DNA of 14,567 nt from Zygnema cylindricum (Eukaryota; Streptophyta; Zygnematophyceae; Zygnematales; Zygnemataceae), in contig JBBHKE010000330.1 in the NCBI GenBank assembly GCA_037447655.1, positions 126,001-140,567 on the forward strand. The letters are read 5' to 3'. The translations under genes were made by a program, and so were the position numbers. How positions within the stretch are numbered: the stretch's first letter is position 1; each line of letters begins with the position of its first letter. The notes beneath the pieces are model-generated. The model was not told the DNA's origin, ran no database searches, and was given only the letters and a program-made list of their open reading frames with translations. Positions 7,301 to 13,601 of the stretch are shown here, piece by piece.

Positions 7301-10168
7301 TCTCCTCCTCCTCCTCCACCATCCCCTCCACCCTCGCCGCCTCCTCCTCCCTCTCCTCCTCCTCCCCCTTCCCCTCCTCCTTCGCCGCCCCCACCACCAT
7401 CTCCACCACCTCCACCAGGTCCGTTTATAAAGTCAAACTATCAAGAGTTTTTGTTTAACAAACACTGAAAAAGTCCTCAAATGCCAAAGCATACAAAAGA
7501 ATTATATGGATTTTCAAATTTTCTTCTTTTCCTCTTTTACAGCAGTAAAATGGTTGCAGTTATGTGAATGTCGATTTTTTAAGTTAATCACACTAAATGA
7601 ATGTCAAGCACTAATTTGAATGTCAATATTTAAGCTAATCACAATTAAGTTAATCACACTAATTCCGGTCACGCCACAAAGGGCCATAGTAAAAACTGTT
7701 AAACAATTCACTAACCTAAACTGTTTAACTGTTGAACTGACAATGCAGAATTTTGTGGAAACGTCATTCCGAACTATTTCCTTGTACGGAATGTCACTTA
7801 TTGGCCGCTCAACAATTCCACTATTGGAGTTTTCATGCAGCCCCTTAGTCCTAAATCATGTGCTGACAAATGTAACAATGACACTCGCTGTTTTGGAGTT
7901 CTCTATAGAGGAGCTGGTTGCTACCTCAAATTTGCTCCATTAGGGGCTCCCTATGCTTCGTCTGGATTGGACTCTTATGTGCAATGTCCCTTCGTGTATT
8001 CTCCTCCTCCATCACCACCTCCTTCTCCTCCTAGTCCACCTTCACCACCTCCATCACCGCCGCCTCCTCCTCCACCAGGTGCTTTTTCTGCCTTAGTTTC
8101 CATTGTTGCCTTCTATATTACTCATGCTCGATTTACTTCTAACTTTCAGCTTTTTGAGAACATCAAAACTGTCTTTAAGCTGGTTACTGTGGTAGATTGA
8201 CAACCGACATTGTTGAAATCGAGTCGGTGGACTTGTAGAGTCTTGTATTTAACAAGTTTTCTCCTCTTTTAAGTTTTCATTCTCCTGAAGACTATGACAA
8301 CCAACAATATTTAAAAAACTGATACCGATGGTTTTCATTGTTTTTTTTGCAGAATATTGTGGGCGCGTTATTCCAAATTATTTATATGTTCCTAACACAA
8401 ATTCCTTCGGGTCGAATCTAAGATACCTCTCTCCCATGACTCCATCTGACTGTTCTCAGTCCTGTTTGATTGAGCCTTTATGTGTGGGATTCCTTTTCGA
8501 GTCTGGAAATGCCTGTTATTTAATGAGATCCCTGAGTGATCCCCCTTTATCGTACAATGGAAATTCTTATATTCTCTGTAACGTCGCCACAACTAACCAG
8601 CTTACTGTCCTCTCCGTATCAACATCTGCATTTCCTCTGCTCCCACCACCTGCTCCAGGTGACAATTCCAGCTCACTTTCTTCCTCTCTGTGCCGAATCT
8701 ACTTTCTCTCCCTCCCTCTCGCGCCTCTTCCTCTCTCCCCCTCTCTCTTCCCTTTCTCTCTAGCCCTCTTTTACTCTTTCCTTCTCTCGCCCAATCCCTC
8801 TCTCCCCCTCCCACTCCCTTTTTCCTGCTTCATCTCTTTATCTCGCTCTTTTTTTCTCCTGCAGTTTTAGGGGAACTTAGGCCATAACCAGTGAAACTTG
8901 CATTAAACGAATATGACTAACTTTTATCAAACGCTCTCAAATGAATTTCGCAGAAGTCTGTGGAGGTGTGGTGCCCAACTACCTTGTTACTCGATCCACC
9001 AATGTGTGGACGACAGGTGTCACGACACTCGGCTTACCTCTCCAATCTGCAACTCCTACCCAGTGTGGCAGTGCCTGTAGTATAGACTCGCTTTGTGTGG
9101 GATTTCTCTTTCAAAATTCATCTTGCTACAAAAAAATTGCTCCTCAAGGCACACCAGTATCGGATTCCAGCTCCGATTCTTATGTGCGATGCCAGCTGGC
9201 ATCTCCTCCCATACCGCCAAGTCCCCCTCCACCTCGTCCTCCATCTCCTCCACCTCCACCACCATCTTCTGGTGAGGCTTTTAGTACCTCCCTGTGATGC
9301 TAAAATATGGGCTGCAGTGGAATTTCATGACTGATTTTATGCTTTTCATTCTTATCAGAGGTTAAACCACATCCCTGTACCTTAACGTCAAACCTCGATC
9401 CACTTTGCTTTACTTATTTGCTCTTCTTGTTCTACGTGAGAAGTTAAGAAAGACTATTTACTCACCTTTTTTTTCTCTCTTCTGAATTTGTGCAGATTGT
9501 GGTGCCATAATACCTCAATATGCCTTCTATACTCAACGCAACTATGATGCATATGAATATGGAACTGCCCCAGGAAACCTTCAGAATTGCTCCGACCAGT
9601 GTCTTCTGGACCATCAATGTGTGGCTTTCACGGTTTCCAACAACACTTGTTATTTCAAAACTTATATTTCTTCTGCAGTTCCTGCCATTGGTTGGTCTTC
9701 GTGGGTCATTTGCTCAACCGGACAGACTGGTAAGCAACACTTTCTAAACATAACACTACACTTGTCGCATGTAATGTTGAGAAAAAGAACAACTACTATC
9801 AATAAAGTAGTGACTAAAAAGTTACTATACACCTAAAAAAATCCATAAAGAGACATACCATACATATACCTGTTAACCCTTATTATTTTTGTGAAGTTTG
9901 ACTAAGAAGGTGTATTGCCATGATTCCTCTTTTCTTTGCAGCACAATGTGGAGCATCTCTTTCAAACTATACTCTCAGTTCTGGCTATGATTCACTTGGA
10001 GGAGACTTTGATAGCTTAAGGACTCCAGACGTGACCTCCTGTGGGCTCTCCTGTAACCAAAAGAGCTCCTGCCTCGGTTTTGTGTTCTTAAATGGACTCT
10101 GTTACTTCAAAAATACGACCCTTACACTAAATTACAACAGAAATGCCTACGCGTATACAAAGTGCTGA
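159..10168 (+). CDS. Secreted multi-PAN/apple-domain hydroxyproline-rich protein, 11 coding exons
   Basis: Proposed join: 159-1197, 1792-2133, 2909-3400, 4388-4879, 5882-6505, 7035-7418, 7749-8078, 8353-8658, 8954-9271, 9496-9729, 9942-10168. The exons total 4,788 nt, or 1,595 codons plus TGA. Every junction is phase 1 (a G ends each exon), with GT donors and pyrimidine-rich AG acceptors, so the frame stays open throughout. The product has a signal peptide, a beta-rich N-terminal domain, a proline rod and nine six-Cys modules of the PAN/apple type (C...C...C...C-x-G-hydrophobic...CYxK...C). Most modules are separated by SPPPP rods. PAN domains usually bind protein or carbohydrate, and SPPPP rods in green algae are hydroxylated and glycosylated, so a wall or matrix role is inferred. 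There is no transmembrane segment or GPI-like tail: the protein stops at its last Cys. Exons 3-11 are firm; the exon 1-2 junction is my best guess. Exon 1 could be a separate gene, but exon 2 has no secretion signal of its own. Confidence 0.8.
1336..1403. repeat. (CT)n microsatellite in intron 1
   Basis: Nearly uninterrupted CT dinucleotide repeats lie in the intron between exons 1 and 2 (about 1198-1791). The rest of that intron is AT-rich and shows no coding potential I trust. Confidence 0.9.
1792..2133 (+). CDS. Exon 2: end of N-terminal domain plus first SPPP rod
   Basis: The reading GQIIHYPTWLAAYVALPEG then FVLQLNSPQMGF and RARAICAQDFVLPP leads into a rod of about 45 residues of SPPPP/SPPP. 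The donor after CCT G (GTACAG, 2134) is phase 1. The acceptor at 1790-1791 (gacag) gives phase 1 and an exon of 342 nt, a multiple of three, joining exon 1 as ...STNG-GQIIHYP. The frame stays open upstream to 1632, so an earlier acceptor (for example 1684) is possible. The beta-rich text looks like one more blade of the exon 1 domain. Confidence 0.6.
2640..2890. repeat. AT-rich ATTCATATA minisatellite in intron 2
   Basis: Repeated TTCATATAT/TTCATGCAT words fill the 3' part of intron 2 (2134-2908). A longer word, CCATTCCGATCATGTA, occurs at 2717 and again at 2785 (68-bp spacing), with a decayed third start (CCATTCTG) at 2837. The 5' part of this intron (2134-2640) shows no feature I can support. 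Confidence 0.75.
2909..3400 (+). CDS. Exon 3: PAN-like module 1 plus long SPPP rod
   Basis: The acceptor ttctttacag is followed by AA TCT TGC, so the split codon reads GAA and the module starts ESCGNVYPNYFLV. Six Cys follow, with signatures WPLSNSTIG, CMQKCNNDTNC, GILYRGAGCYFKRAPQG and NSYVQC. The rod of about 78 residues of SPPPPP/SPPP (with PQPP and PRPP) ends CCA G before GTAAAG. Length is 492 nt, phase 1-1. From 2974 onward it is nearly identical to exon 4. NST, NIT and NDT are possible N-glycosylation sites. Confidence 0.85.
3943..4387 (+). repeat. Degenerate repeats of a 3'-splice-like block in intron 3 (duplicated at 5437-5881)
   Basis: A block TGACATTACTCT-(T)ACTAATCTCC-AAAAA-ACA followed by a T/C-rich run recurs at about 3944, 4079, 4151 and 4298. 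The last copy lies directly before the used acceptor at 4386-4387. TACTAAT resembles a branch-point sequence and the T/C run a polypyrimidine tract. Intron 4 carries the same array. Confidence 0.6.
4388..4879 (+). CDS. Exon 4: PAN-like module 2 plus long SPPP rod
   Basis: The acceptor cctacag leads to EFCGKVYTNYFLVRNVTYW and then the same six-Cys body and rod as exon 3; both are exactly 492 nt. The first 20-odd codons differ from exon 3 and match exon 5, whereas the rest matches exon 3. This puts the duplication breakpoint inside the exon rather than in an intron. The donor is GTAAAG at 4880, phase 1. Confidence 0.85.
5882..6505 (+). CDS. Exon 5: PAN-like module 3 with a decayed, longer proline-rich linker
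   Basis: The module matches exon 4 with one visible residue change (FTQPL for FNQPL). The linker matches exons 3 and 4 for only about 15 residues, to about 6164. It then becomes irregular: PRPPPSPRPPQSP, then a Ser/Leu/Phe/Thr-containing stretch (TSSSFSPPPSP, LPPPLSSSPLSPSP, SVFPPPLLSSSP), ending APSPPPPG. The exon is 624 nt, phase 1-1, donor GTACCC at 6506. The linker is about 120 residues, the longest in the gene and the least regular. Confidence 0.8.
7035..7418 (+). CDS. Exon 6: PAN-like module 4 plus SPPP rod
   Basis: The acceptor is ttttttccgcag. The module starts ETCGNVVPNFFVIRNMNYW, keeps WPLSNSTIG and GILYRGAGCYFK, and has six Cys. It differs from modules 1-3 at many positions (CVQKCFNTSLCYG; GIPVFLNGSNSYVPC). 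The rod is about 42 residues of SPPPP. Length is 384 nt, phase 1-1. The donor is GTCCGT at 7419. Confidence 0.83.
7749..8078 (+). CDS. Exon 7: PAN-like module 5 plus short SPP rod
   Basis: The acceptor gacaatgcag leads to EFCGNVIPNYFLVRNVTYW, then WPLNNSTIG, CADKCNNDTRC, GVLYRGAGCYLKFAPLG and DSYVQC. The rod is about 27 residues (SPPPSPPPSPPSPPSPPPSP). Length is 330 nt, phase 1-1, donor GTGCTT at 8079. Although it lies 3' of exon 6, this module is nearer in sequence to modules 1-3 than module 4 is, for example in NNDT and QGAPY-like positions. Confidence 0.83.
8353..8658 (+). CDS. Exon 8: divergent PAN-like module 6, rod nearly lost
   Basis: The acceptor is ttttttgcag. The module starts EYCGRVIPNYLYVPNTNSF and keeps six Cys (CSQSC, EPLCVGFLF, ACYLM, YILC) but lacks the WPL-NST and YRGAG blocks. 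The linker is not SPPP: it reads TTNQLTVLSVSTSAFPLL and ends PPPAPG. Length is 306 nt, phase 1-1. The donor is GTGACA at 8659. A polypyrimidine-rich intron of 295 bp follows. Confidence 0.78.
8954..9271 (+). CDS. Exon 9: PAN-like module 7 plus short proline linker
   Basis: The acceptor atttcgcag leads to EVCGGVVPNYLVTRSTN, then CGSACSIDSLCVGFLFQ, SSCYKKIAPQGTP and DSYVRC. The linker of about 22 residues is SPPIPPSPPPPRPPSPPPPP followed by SSG. Length is 318 nt, phase 1-1. The donor is GTGAGG at 9272. The ATG at 8941 just upstream is intronic by this model. Confidence 0.78.
9496..9729 (+). CDS. Exon 10: PAN-like module 8, no proline linker
   Basis: The acceptor gaatttgtgcag plus the split codon GAT gives DCGAIIPQYAFYTQ, then CSDQCLLDHQCVAFTV, NTCYFKTYISS and WVICSTGQT. 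The six Cys are kept but little else is shared with the first modules. Length is 234 nt, phase 1-1. The strong donor GTAAGC is at 9730. The short module, easy to miss because no ATG precedes it in frame, is supported by splice sites on both sides and the cysteine pattern. Confidence 0.72.
9942..10168 (+). CDS. Exon 11: terminal PAN-like module 9 and stop
   Basis: The acceptor tttctttgcag plus the split codon GCA gives AQCGASLSNYTLSS, then CGLSCNQKSSCLGFVFL, GLCYFKNTT and a final YTKC before TGA (10166-10168). Six Cys are conserved, and there is no linker or membrane anchor. The protein ends exactly at the last module cysteine, so the product is probably soluble or held by its other domains. 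Confidence 0.75.
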
Positions 10169-10190
10169 TGAAAAGGCACTGAAAGAAAAG

Positions 10191-10704
10191 GTGAGGAGAG
10201 AATTGCCGCAGTTTGTGAATACAATTGAATTATGACAATTTCATTCACATAAACAATGCCACAATTATTCACTTAAACTATGACACTTTCATTCATGCAC
10301 ATGTAACAGTCGGGGGGAATACCTGCAGAATCTGCTCACCTTGTTGAGAGAATCCTATTTGTGCAAAATATGTAAGATGCATTTTTCCTTACGAACAATA
10401 TTACTACGATTACTCACACAGTCAAAGTACAGTACAACATTACATTACCTGCACTGTACATTACCTTACATTACATTACCAGTACAATACATTTATTAGT
10501 ACAGTACTGTACATTACCTATACCGTACCGTGAGAATTTCCAGTATATGTAATATTTGTTATAGGTGCTAATGAAGCACGTGTCATTCAGTTTGGAGATG
10601 TAGGAAAACATGCTTATACAGAGAAATGATATAAAATAAGTTTAAGAAATAAGAAAGGCTGAAAGAGTAAAATTCTCACTGTTTTCATTCTGTTTATGTT
10701 GCAG
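10191..10704 (+). other. Probable intron in the 3' UTR
   Basis: A strong donor, GAAAAG followed by GTGAGG, lies 22 nt after the stop codon. A strong acceptor, tttatgttgcag, ends at 10704. The sequence between is AT-rich with no open frame. This would place the last 3' UTR exon at 10705 to about 10860. The stop lies under 50 nt from this junction, the distance normally tolerated without triggering nonsense-mediated decay. The inference rests on splice-site quality only. Confidence 0.45.
10431..10530. repeat. Degenerate ACATTACC/GTACAGTAC repeat
   Basis: Short units ACATTACC and GTAC-AGTAC alternate for about 100 bp within the presumed 3' UTR intron. Several self-complementary words (AGTACAGTACTGTACATT) could fold locally. 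Confidence 0.7.
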
Positions 10705-10840
10705 GCACAAATAATGACTTTGGACTCCCCCGCCCTTTTTTTTTCCTTGTTTACAATTTTCTACAAGTTTTATCCTTGTTTACAATTTGTTACAATTTTT
10801 CCTTCACACGACCTCTCTTGTTAAACGTAGACAAATAATA

Positions 10841-10846
10841 AATAAA
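10841..10846 (+). terminator. Possible polyadenylation signal AATAAA
   Basis: AATAAA is followed by a GTGTGTGATG stretch that could serve as the downstream GU-rich element. It lies about 135 nt into the proposed last exon. AATAAA is common by chance in AT-rich DNA, so support is modest. Confidence 0.35.
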
Positions 10847-10860
10847 GTGTGTGATGTAGC

Positions 10861-11194
10861 TTTATTTACTTACCATTTTTTCTATATACTTTAATACCGG
10901 TTACTTTTAAACCCTAAAAATAGAATTGTGAAGGCGGGTTCACTTGTAGTGGGGAACTAGGAGCAGTATTACATTCATTAACAAATTTTGTATTCGTTTT
11001 CTGTTATCACTAAATAGTAAATACATCATTTATTCGTTTTACGTTATAAATAGGTTAGAAGCTATTAGACGCCATAAATCCATATTGATATTTACTTTAC
11101 ATCACTTTTTTTTGTACTATATTTGCTCAAATTGAGCTATATTAATGGTGTTTCTTGCCAAAATACTCTCCACGTGGTAATGATTGGAATTGTA
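10861..11194. other. AT-rich intergenic spacer, no gene seen
   Basis: From the presumed end of the transcript to the first transposon terminus the sequence is AT-rich, with stops in all frames. I see no RNA gene or clear regulatory motif. Confidence 0.6.
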
Positions 11195-11378
11195 CACCGT
11201 GAATCGCTATTAGCGTCAACGACTCTAATTGCGGTACCCCGTTTTTTTACCCAAATTCTCAAATAGAATAAATAAAAACCCTTGAAAAAACAAATTAGAG
11301 TAAATGATTTCCTTCAAAACCCCCAAATTCCCAAATAGCGTCAATATCGCTAATTGTTTCATTACGCTATCTATTTAA

Positions 11379-12127
11379 GGGTGAAGTTCCATTAGACGAA
11401 AAGTGAAGTTCCATTAGACGAAAAGTGAGGTTGTTTACAGAAATTCGGACCTCTCCGTACTACGACGTACCTCGTATTTTGTTTCTATCCGGAAAACAAC
11501 ATTACAGAGAATCTTGCCAATATTCTCCAAAAGTCTGGGAGTTAACAATGGCCGTTGGATGGTTTTTCGCGAAGCATTCGCTTCGAGAGTTTCTGTAATT
11601 GGTGATGTACCTCGCGAGGTACATACCAATTACAGAAAAATTTGAGCCGCGACACGTTGGATAATGAGCATACGTGTCACGATGGCAACCAACGGGAAAA
11701 AAAAAAAATCGCACACGATATCCGCATTCAAAAATCCAACAAAAAATACAAACGAAATGTCGTAACGCACTTTCGTCACGCTATTTTTGTTAGTGCCCAT
11801 TTGTCACACTATTTCTGGAAACGCTCATTCGTCACGCGAAAAAACAGGAACCCTAAAAAAATGAGGTGATATCTGACAAGGCGTCTGCAAAGAGTACAAA
11901 AGTTGTGTTGCACGATGACCTGGTACGCAAGTGCATGGTACGCAAGTGAATATTTTTGGTCGGTGTGAAAATTATTGACGATTTGCAATATCCAATCCAT
12001 AGTTACGTGGCACCACTCTTTTGCTAACACGTGCATTACAGACTCTACGCAATGGAACTTCGTTCAAATTGTCGCATTCTGTAATGTTGGCCGTACAATT
12101 ACATAATATCCTAATGGAACTTCACCC
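11379..12127. mobile_element. Inner TIR element, 749 bp, with TAA target duplication (PIF/Harbinger-like)
   Basis: The perfect 17-bp terminal inverted repeat GGGTGAAGTTCCATTAG lies at 11379-11395 and, inverted, at 12111-12127. TAA flanks both sides (11376-11378, 12128-12130). A 3-bp TAA/TTA duplication and a GGG start are typical of PIF/Harbinger elements. The left terminus contains an exact tandem 22-bp repeat (11381-11402, 11403-11424), and a partial inverted copy lies near 12050; such subterminal repeats often bind transposase. No transposase frame is present, so it is non-autonomous. Confidence 0.8.
11590..11638. repeat. Long near-perfect palindrome inside the inner element
   Basis: The arms 11590-11614 and 11615-11638 are fully complementary apart from one unpaired G at 11604, centred on CTCGCGAG. 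The stem of 24 bp would form a cruciform or hairpin. Confidence 0.9.
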
Positions 12128-12145
12128 TAATAGCGATTCACGGTG

Positions 12146-12395
12146 TTGTTGGTTGAAATGGGAGATAACCTAGGGCGGAACGCCAGGCACTCGATTCCGG
12201 TTTAGATTGGGCAATTATGGCCGTCCAGATCAAATCTCAAGGTCAAAAACTGCCCAACGGAACGGAGACGGATTGCATGGAGCTCCTCCCCTCATTTCGG
12301 CACACCATGTGTCGTTATTAGCGCCAGTTAGCGTCAATGTTCTTCTCGACACTTAAAATCATATGTTTTTGGTGTGTACGTGTCGGATTCCGGTA
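12146..12395. other. Spacer with one solo decayed transposon end, no gene seen
   Basis: No open frame looks coding. The words ACACCATGTGTCGTTATTAG and GCGTCAATG near 12302-12340 resemble a decayed left end of the CACCG family, with a weak candidate right end (GGTGTGTA) near 12371. The block around 12170-12300 is less AT-rich and unassigned. Confidence 0.5.
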
Positions 12396-12640
12396 CACCG
12401 CGCATCGTTATTAGTGTCAAAGTTTAAATAGTGTGGAAGTAAATATACCGTCATTGACGCTAATTAAGATTTTTTTTTTTTTTTTTAAAAAGGTGTATTT
12501 TAATTTCGGCGTTTATGCTAATTTGGGAACAGCAAAAATGGAATATTTTTTCGAAATTTTTCTAAGTCAAAATTAGTGTACATGACACTAAATTATTCTA
12601 CACACTAATAATTTCTACACGCTAAATACGATCGACGGTG
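12396..12640. mobile_element. CACCG-family miniature TIR element
   Basis: The left end CACCGCGCATCGTTATTAG is preceded by TA (12394-12395). The right end, read in reverse, is CACCGTCGATCGTATTTAG followed by TA (12641-12642). The ends agree at most positions, with about five mismatches. The element shares the internal word TTTAAATAGTGTGG with its neighbours. It contains a poly-T run near 12472 and no coding frame. Confidence 0.65.
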
Positions 12641-12647
12641 TACAGTA

Positions 12648-12813
12648 CACCGCGAATCGTTATTAGTGTCAAAGTCACTAATTTGGGTTCTTAAAATTTT
12701 GATTTTTTTCCTCAAATAGGATACATGATTTTAATTTTTCCTTGACGTTAATTAAGGTTCCGTACAAAATAGCGTAAAGCCCGAAAGTACACTACAATTT
12801 AAATAGTGTGGTG
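12648..12813. mobile_element. Second CACCG-family element, abutting the previous one
   Basis: The left end CACCGCGAATCGTTATTAG is clear and is separated from the preceding element by only a few bases (TACAGTA). The right end is weak: GTGTGGTG before TA at 12814-12815, just after the family word TTTAAATAGTGTGG. It could be a truncated or rearranged copy. Confidence 0.5.
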
Positions 12814-12835
12814 TACGGTCTATGTCAGACCGTAC
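12813..12835. repeat. Small perfect hairpin
   Basis: The arms GTACGGTCT and AGACCGTAC flank a 5-nt loop, at the right edge of the preceding element. A second inverted pair, AGGAGTGAA (12857-12865) and TTCACTCCT (12895-12903), follows. Neither has a T-run or other terminator feature. Confidence 0.7.
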
Positions 12836-12969
12836 TTACCTGAATCGAGTGTTTTTAGGAGTGAAGGTCGCGTGTGAAAGGGTCCACGTCGACTTTCACT
12901 CCTTTCACTCCAATTTCGATTTATGACGCCTCGCGCCGCGCCGCGCGTCGCAAGTTTAAATATGTTTAG

Positions 12970-13100
12970 TAGTGTTGGGTATCGGGTAGTTTCATATCGC
13001 GATGATTTCGATATTCAATATATTGAATATCGATCGAGCAGATTCCTCGATATATCGTACCGGGACCAACATAAAATATCGCGATATATATCGCAAAAAT
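12970..13100. repeat. Palindrome-rich TCGATAT block
   Basis: A perfect 26-bp palindrome spans 13008-13033 (TCGATATTCAATA and its complement). ATATCGCGATAT palindromes and many CGATAT/CGCGAT words surround it. The left edge TAGTGTTGGG (12970-12979) resembles a hAT transposon terminus, but I could not find the matching right end. The rest of 12816-13380 has no recognisable gene. Confidence 0.65.
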
Positions 13101-13294
13101 TGCGTGTCCGTACAGTCAGAGTAAGGGTTTTTTTCCCATTCGTGTTCTTTTTATATAAAAAATAATAGTCGCGGGCGACTCGGTGCTTTGCCCTTTGATT
13201 GTCAAGGGCCTATTGTTTTTGTACATGCGGACCAATAGGAGCGTCACAATTTTTCGTAGTTGTTACATGTACTCCACGTATCAATCCGTTTCCG

Positions 13295-13359
13295 GTAGTG
13301 TACGGATATTTGAGAACACGACAGCGTGGCGTGATGTGACAAATCGCACGCGCAAAAAT
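13295..13359 (+). repeat. Dispersed direct repeat, copy A (copy B at 13986-14034)
   Basis: Copy A contains GTAGTGTACGGATA, then 17 nt, then GTGGCGTGATGTGA and ATCGCACGCGCAAAAAT. Copy B has the same three blocks but lacks the 17 nt. A looser relative lies at about 13606-13647 (ACACGACATTTTGGCGTGACG). The copies lie on either side of the unassigned block at 13602-13985. Confidence 0.8.
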
Positions 13360-13382
13360 TAAGAGTACGATACAATGCGTTA

Positions 13383-13599
13383 CACCGCCAATCGTTATTA
13401 GCGTGTAAGTTTTTTTAGCGTATACGAATAATTAGCGTGGTTTACGCTAATTGGGAACTTGGAAATTTTCGAAGAAATCGTCTATTAAAATCGAGAATTA
13501 GGGTTTATTTTAAATAGTGTGGATAATTCTATTTGAGAATAAAATTAAGAAAAAGCGGGACGGAATTAGCGTACACAACGCTAATAACGATTGGCGGTG
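13383..13599. mobile_element. Intact 217-bp CACCG-family MITE flanked by TA
   Basis: The ends are perfect inverted repeats: CACCGCCAATCGTTATTAG and three more bases at the left (13383-13404), matched at 13578-13599. TA lies outside both ends (13381-13382, 13600-13601). Internal words GCGT-TA and TTTAAATAGTGTGG tie it to the elements at 12396 and 12648. Perfect ends make it the youngest copy in the window. Confidence 0.85.
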
Positions 13600-13601
13600 T
13601 A

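Larger units (their letters stand above)
11195..12145. mobile_element. Outer TIR element (CACCGTGAATC ends), non-autonomous, interrupted
   Basis: The left end CACCGTGAATCGCTATTAG (11195-11213) is matched exactly by its reverse complement at 12127-12145. TA precedes the left end; the right flank is TT, a possible single-base decay of a TA target site. Internal words TAGCGTCAA and GCTAATTG recur near both ends. It contains no transposase. A second element has inserted close to its right end, so the original was only about 200 bp. TA-flanked short elements of this kind suggest a Tc1/mariner-type mover, by inference. Confidence 0.8.

Noticed and set aside
12970-12979. hAT transposon end (TAGTGTTGGG)
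   Set aside because: I found no matching inverted terminus or 8-bp duplication, so it is mentioned only as a resemblance.
12923-13165. An 80-codon frame in the TCGATAT block
   Set aside because: Its Tyr/Arg/Ile/Ser pattern is just the translation of palindromic CGATAT repeats.
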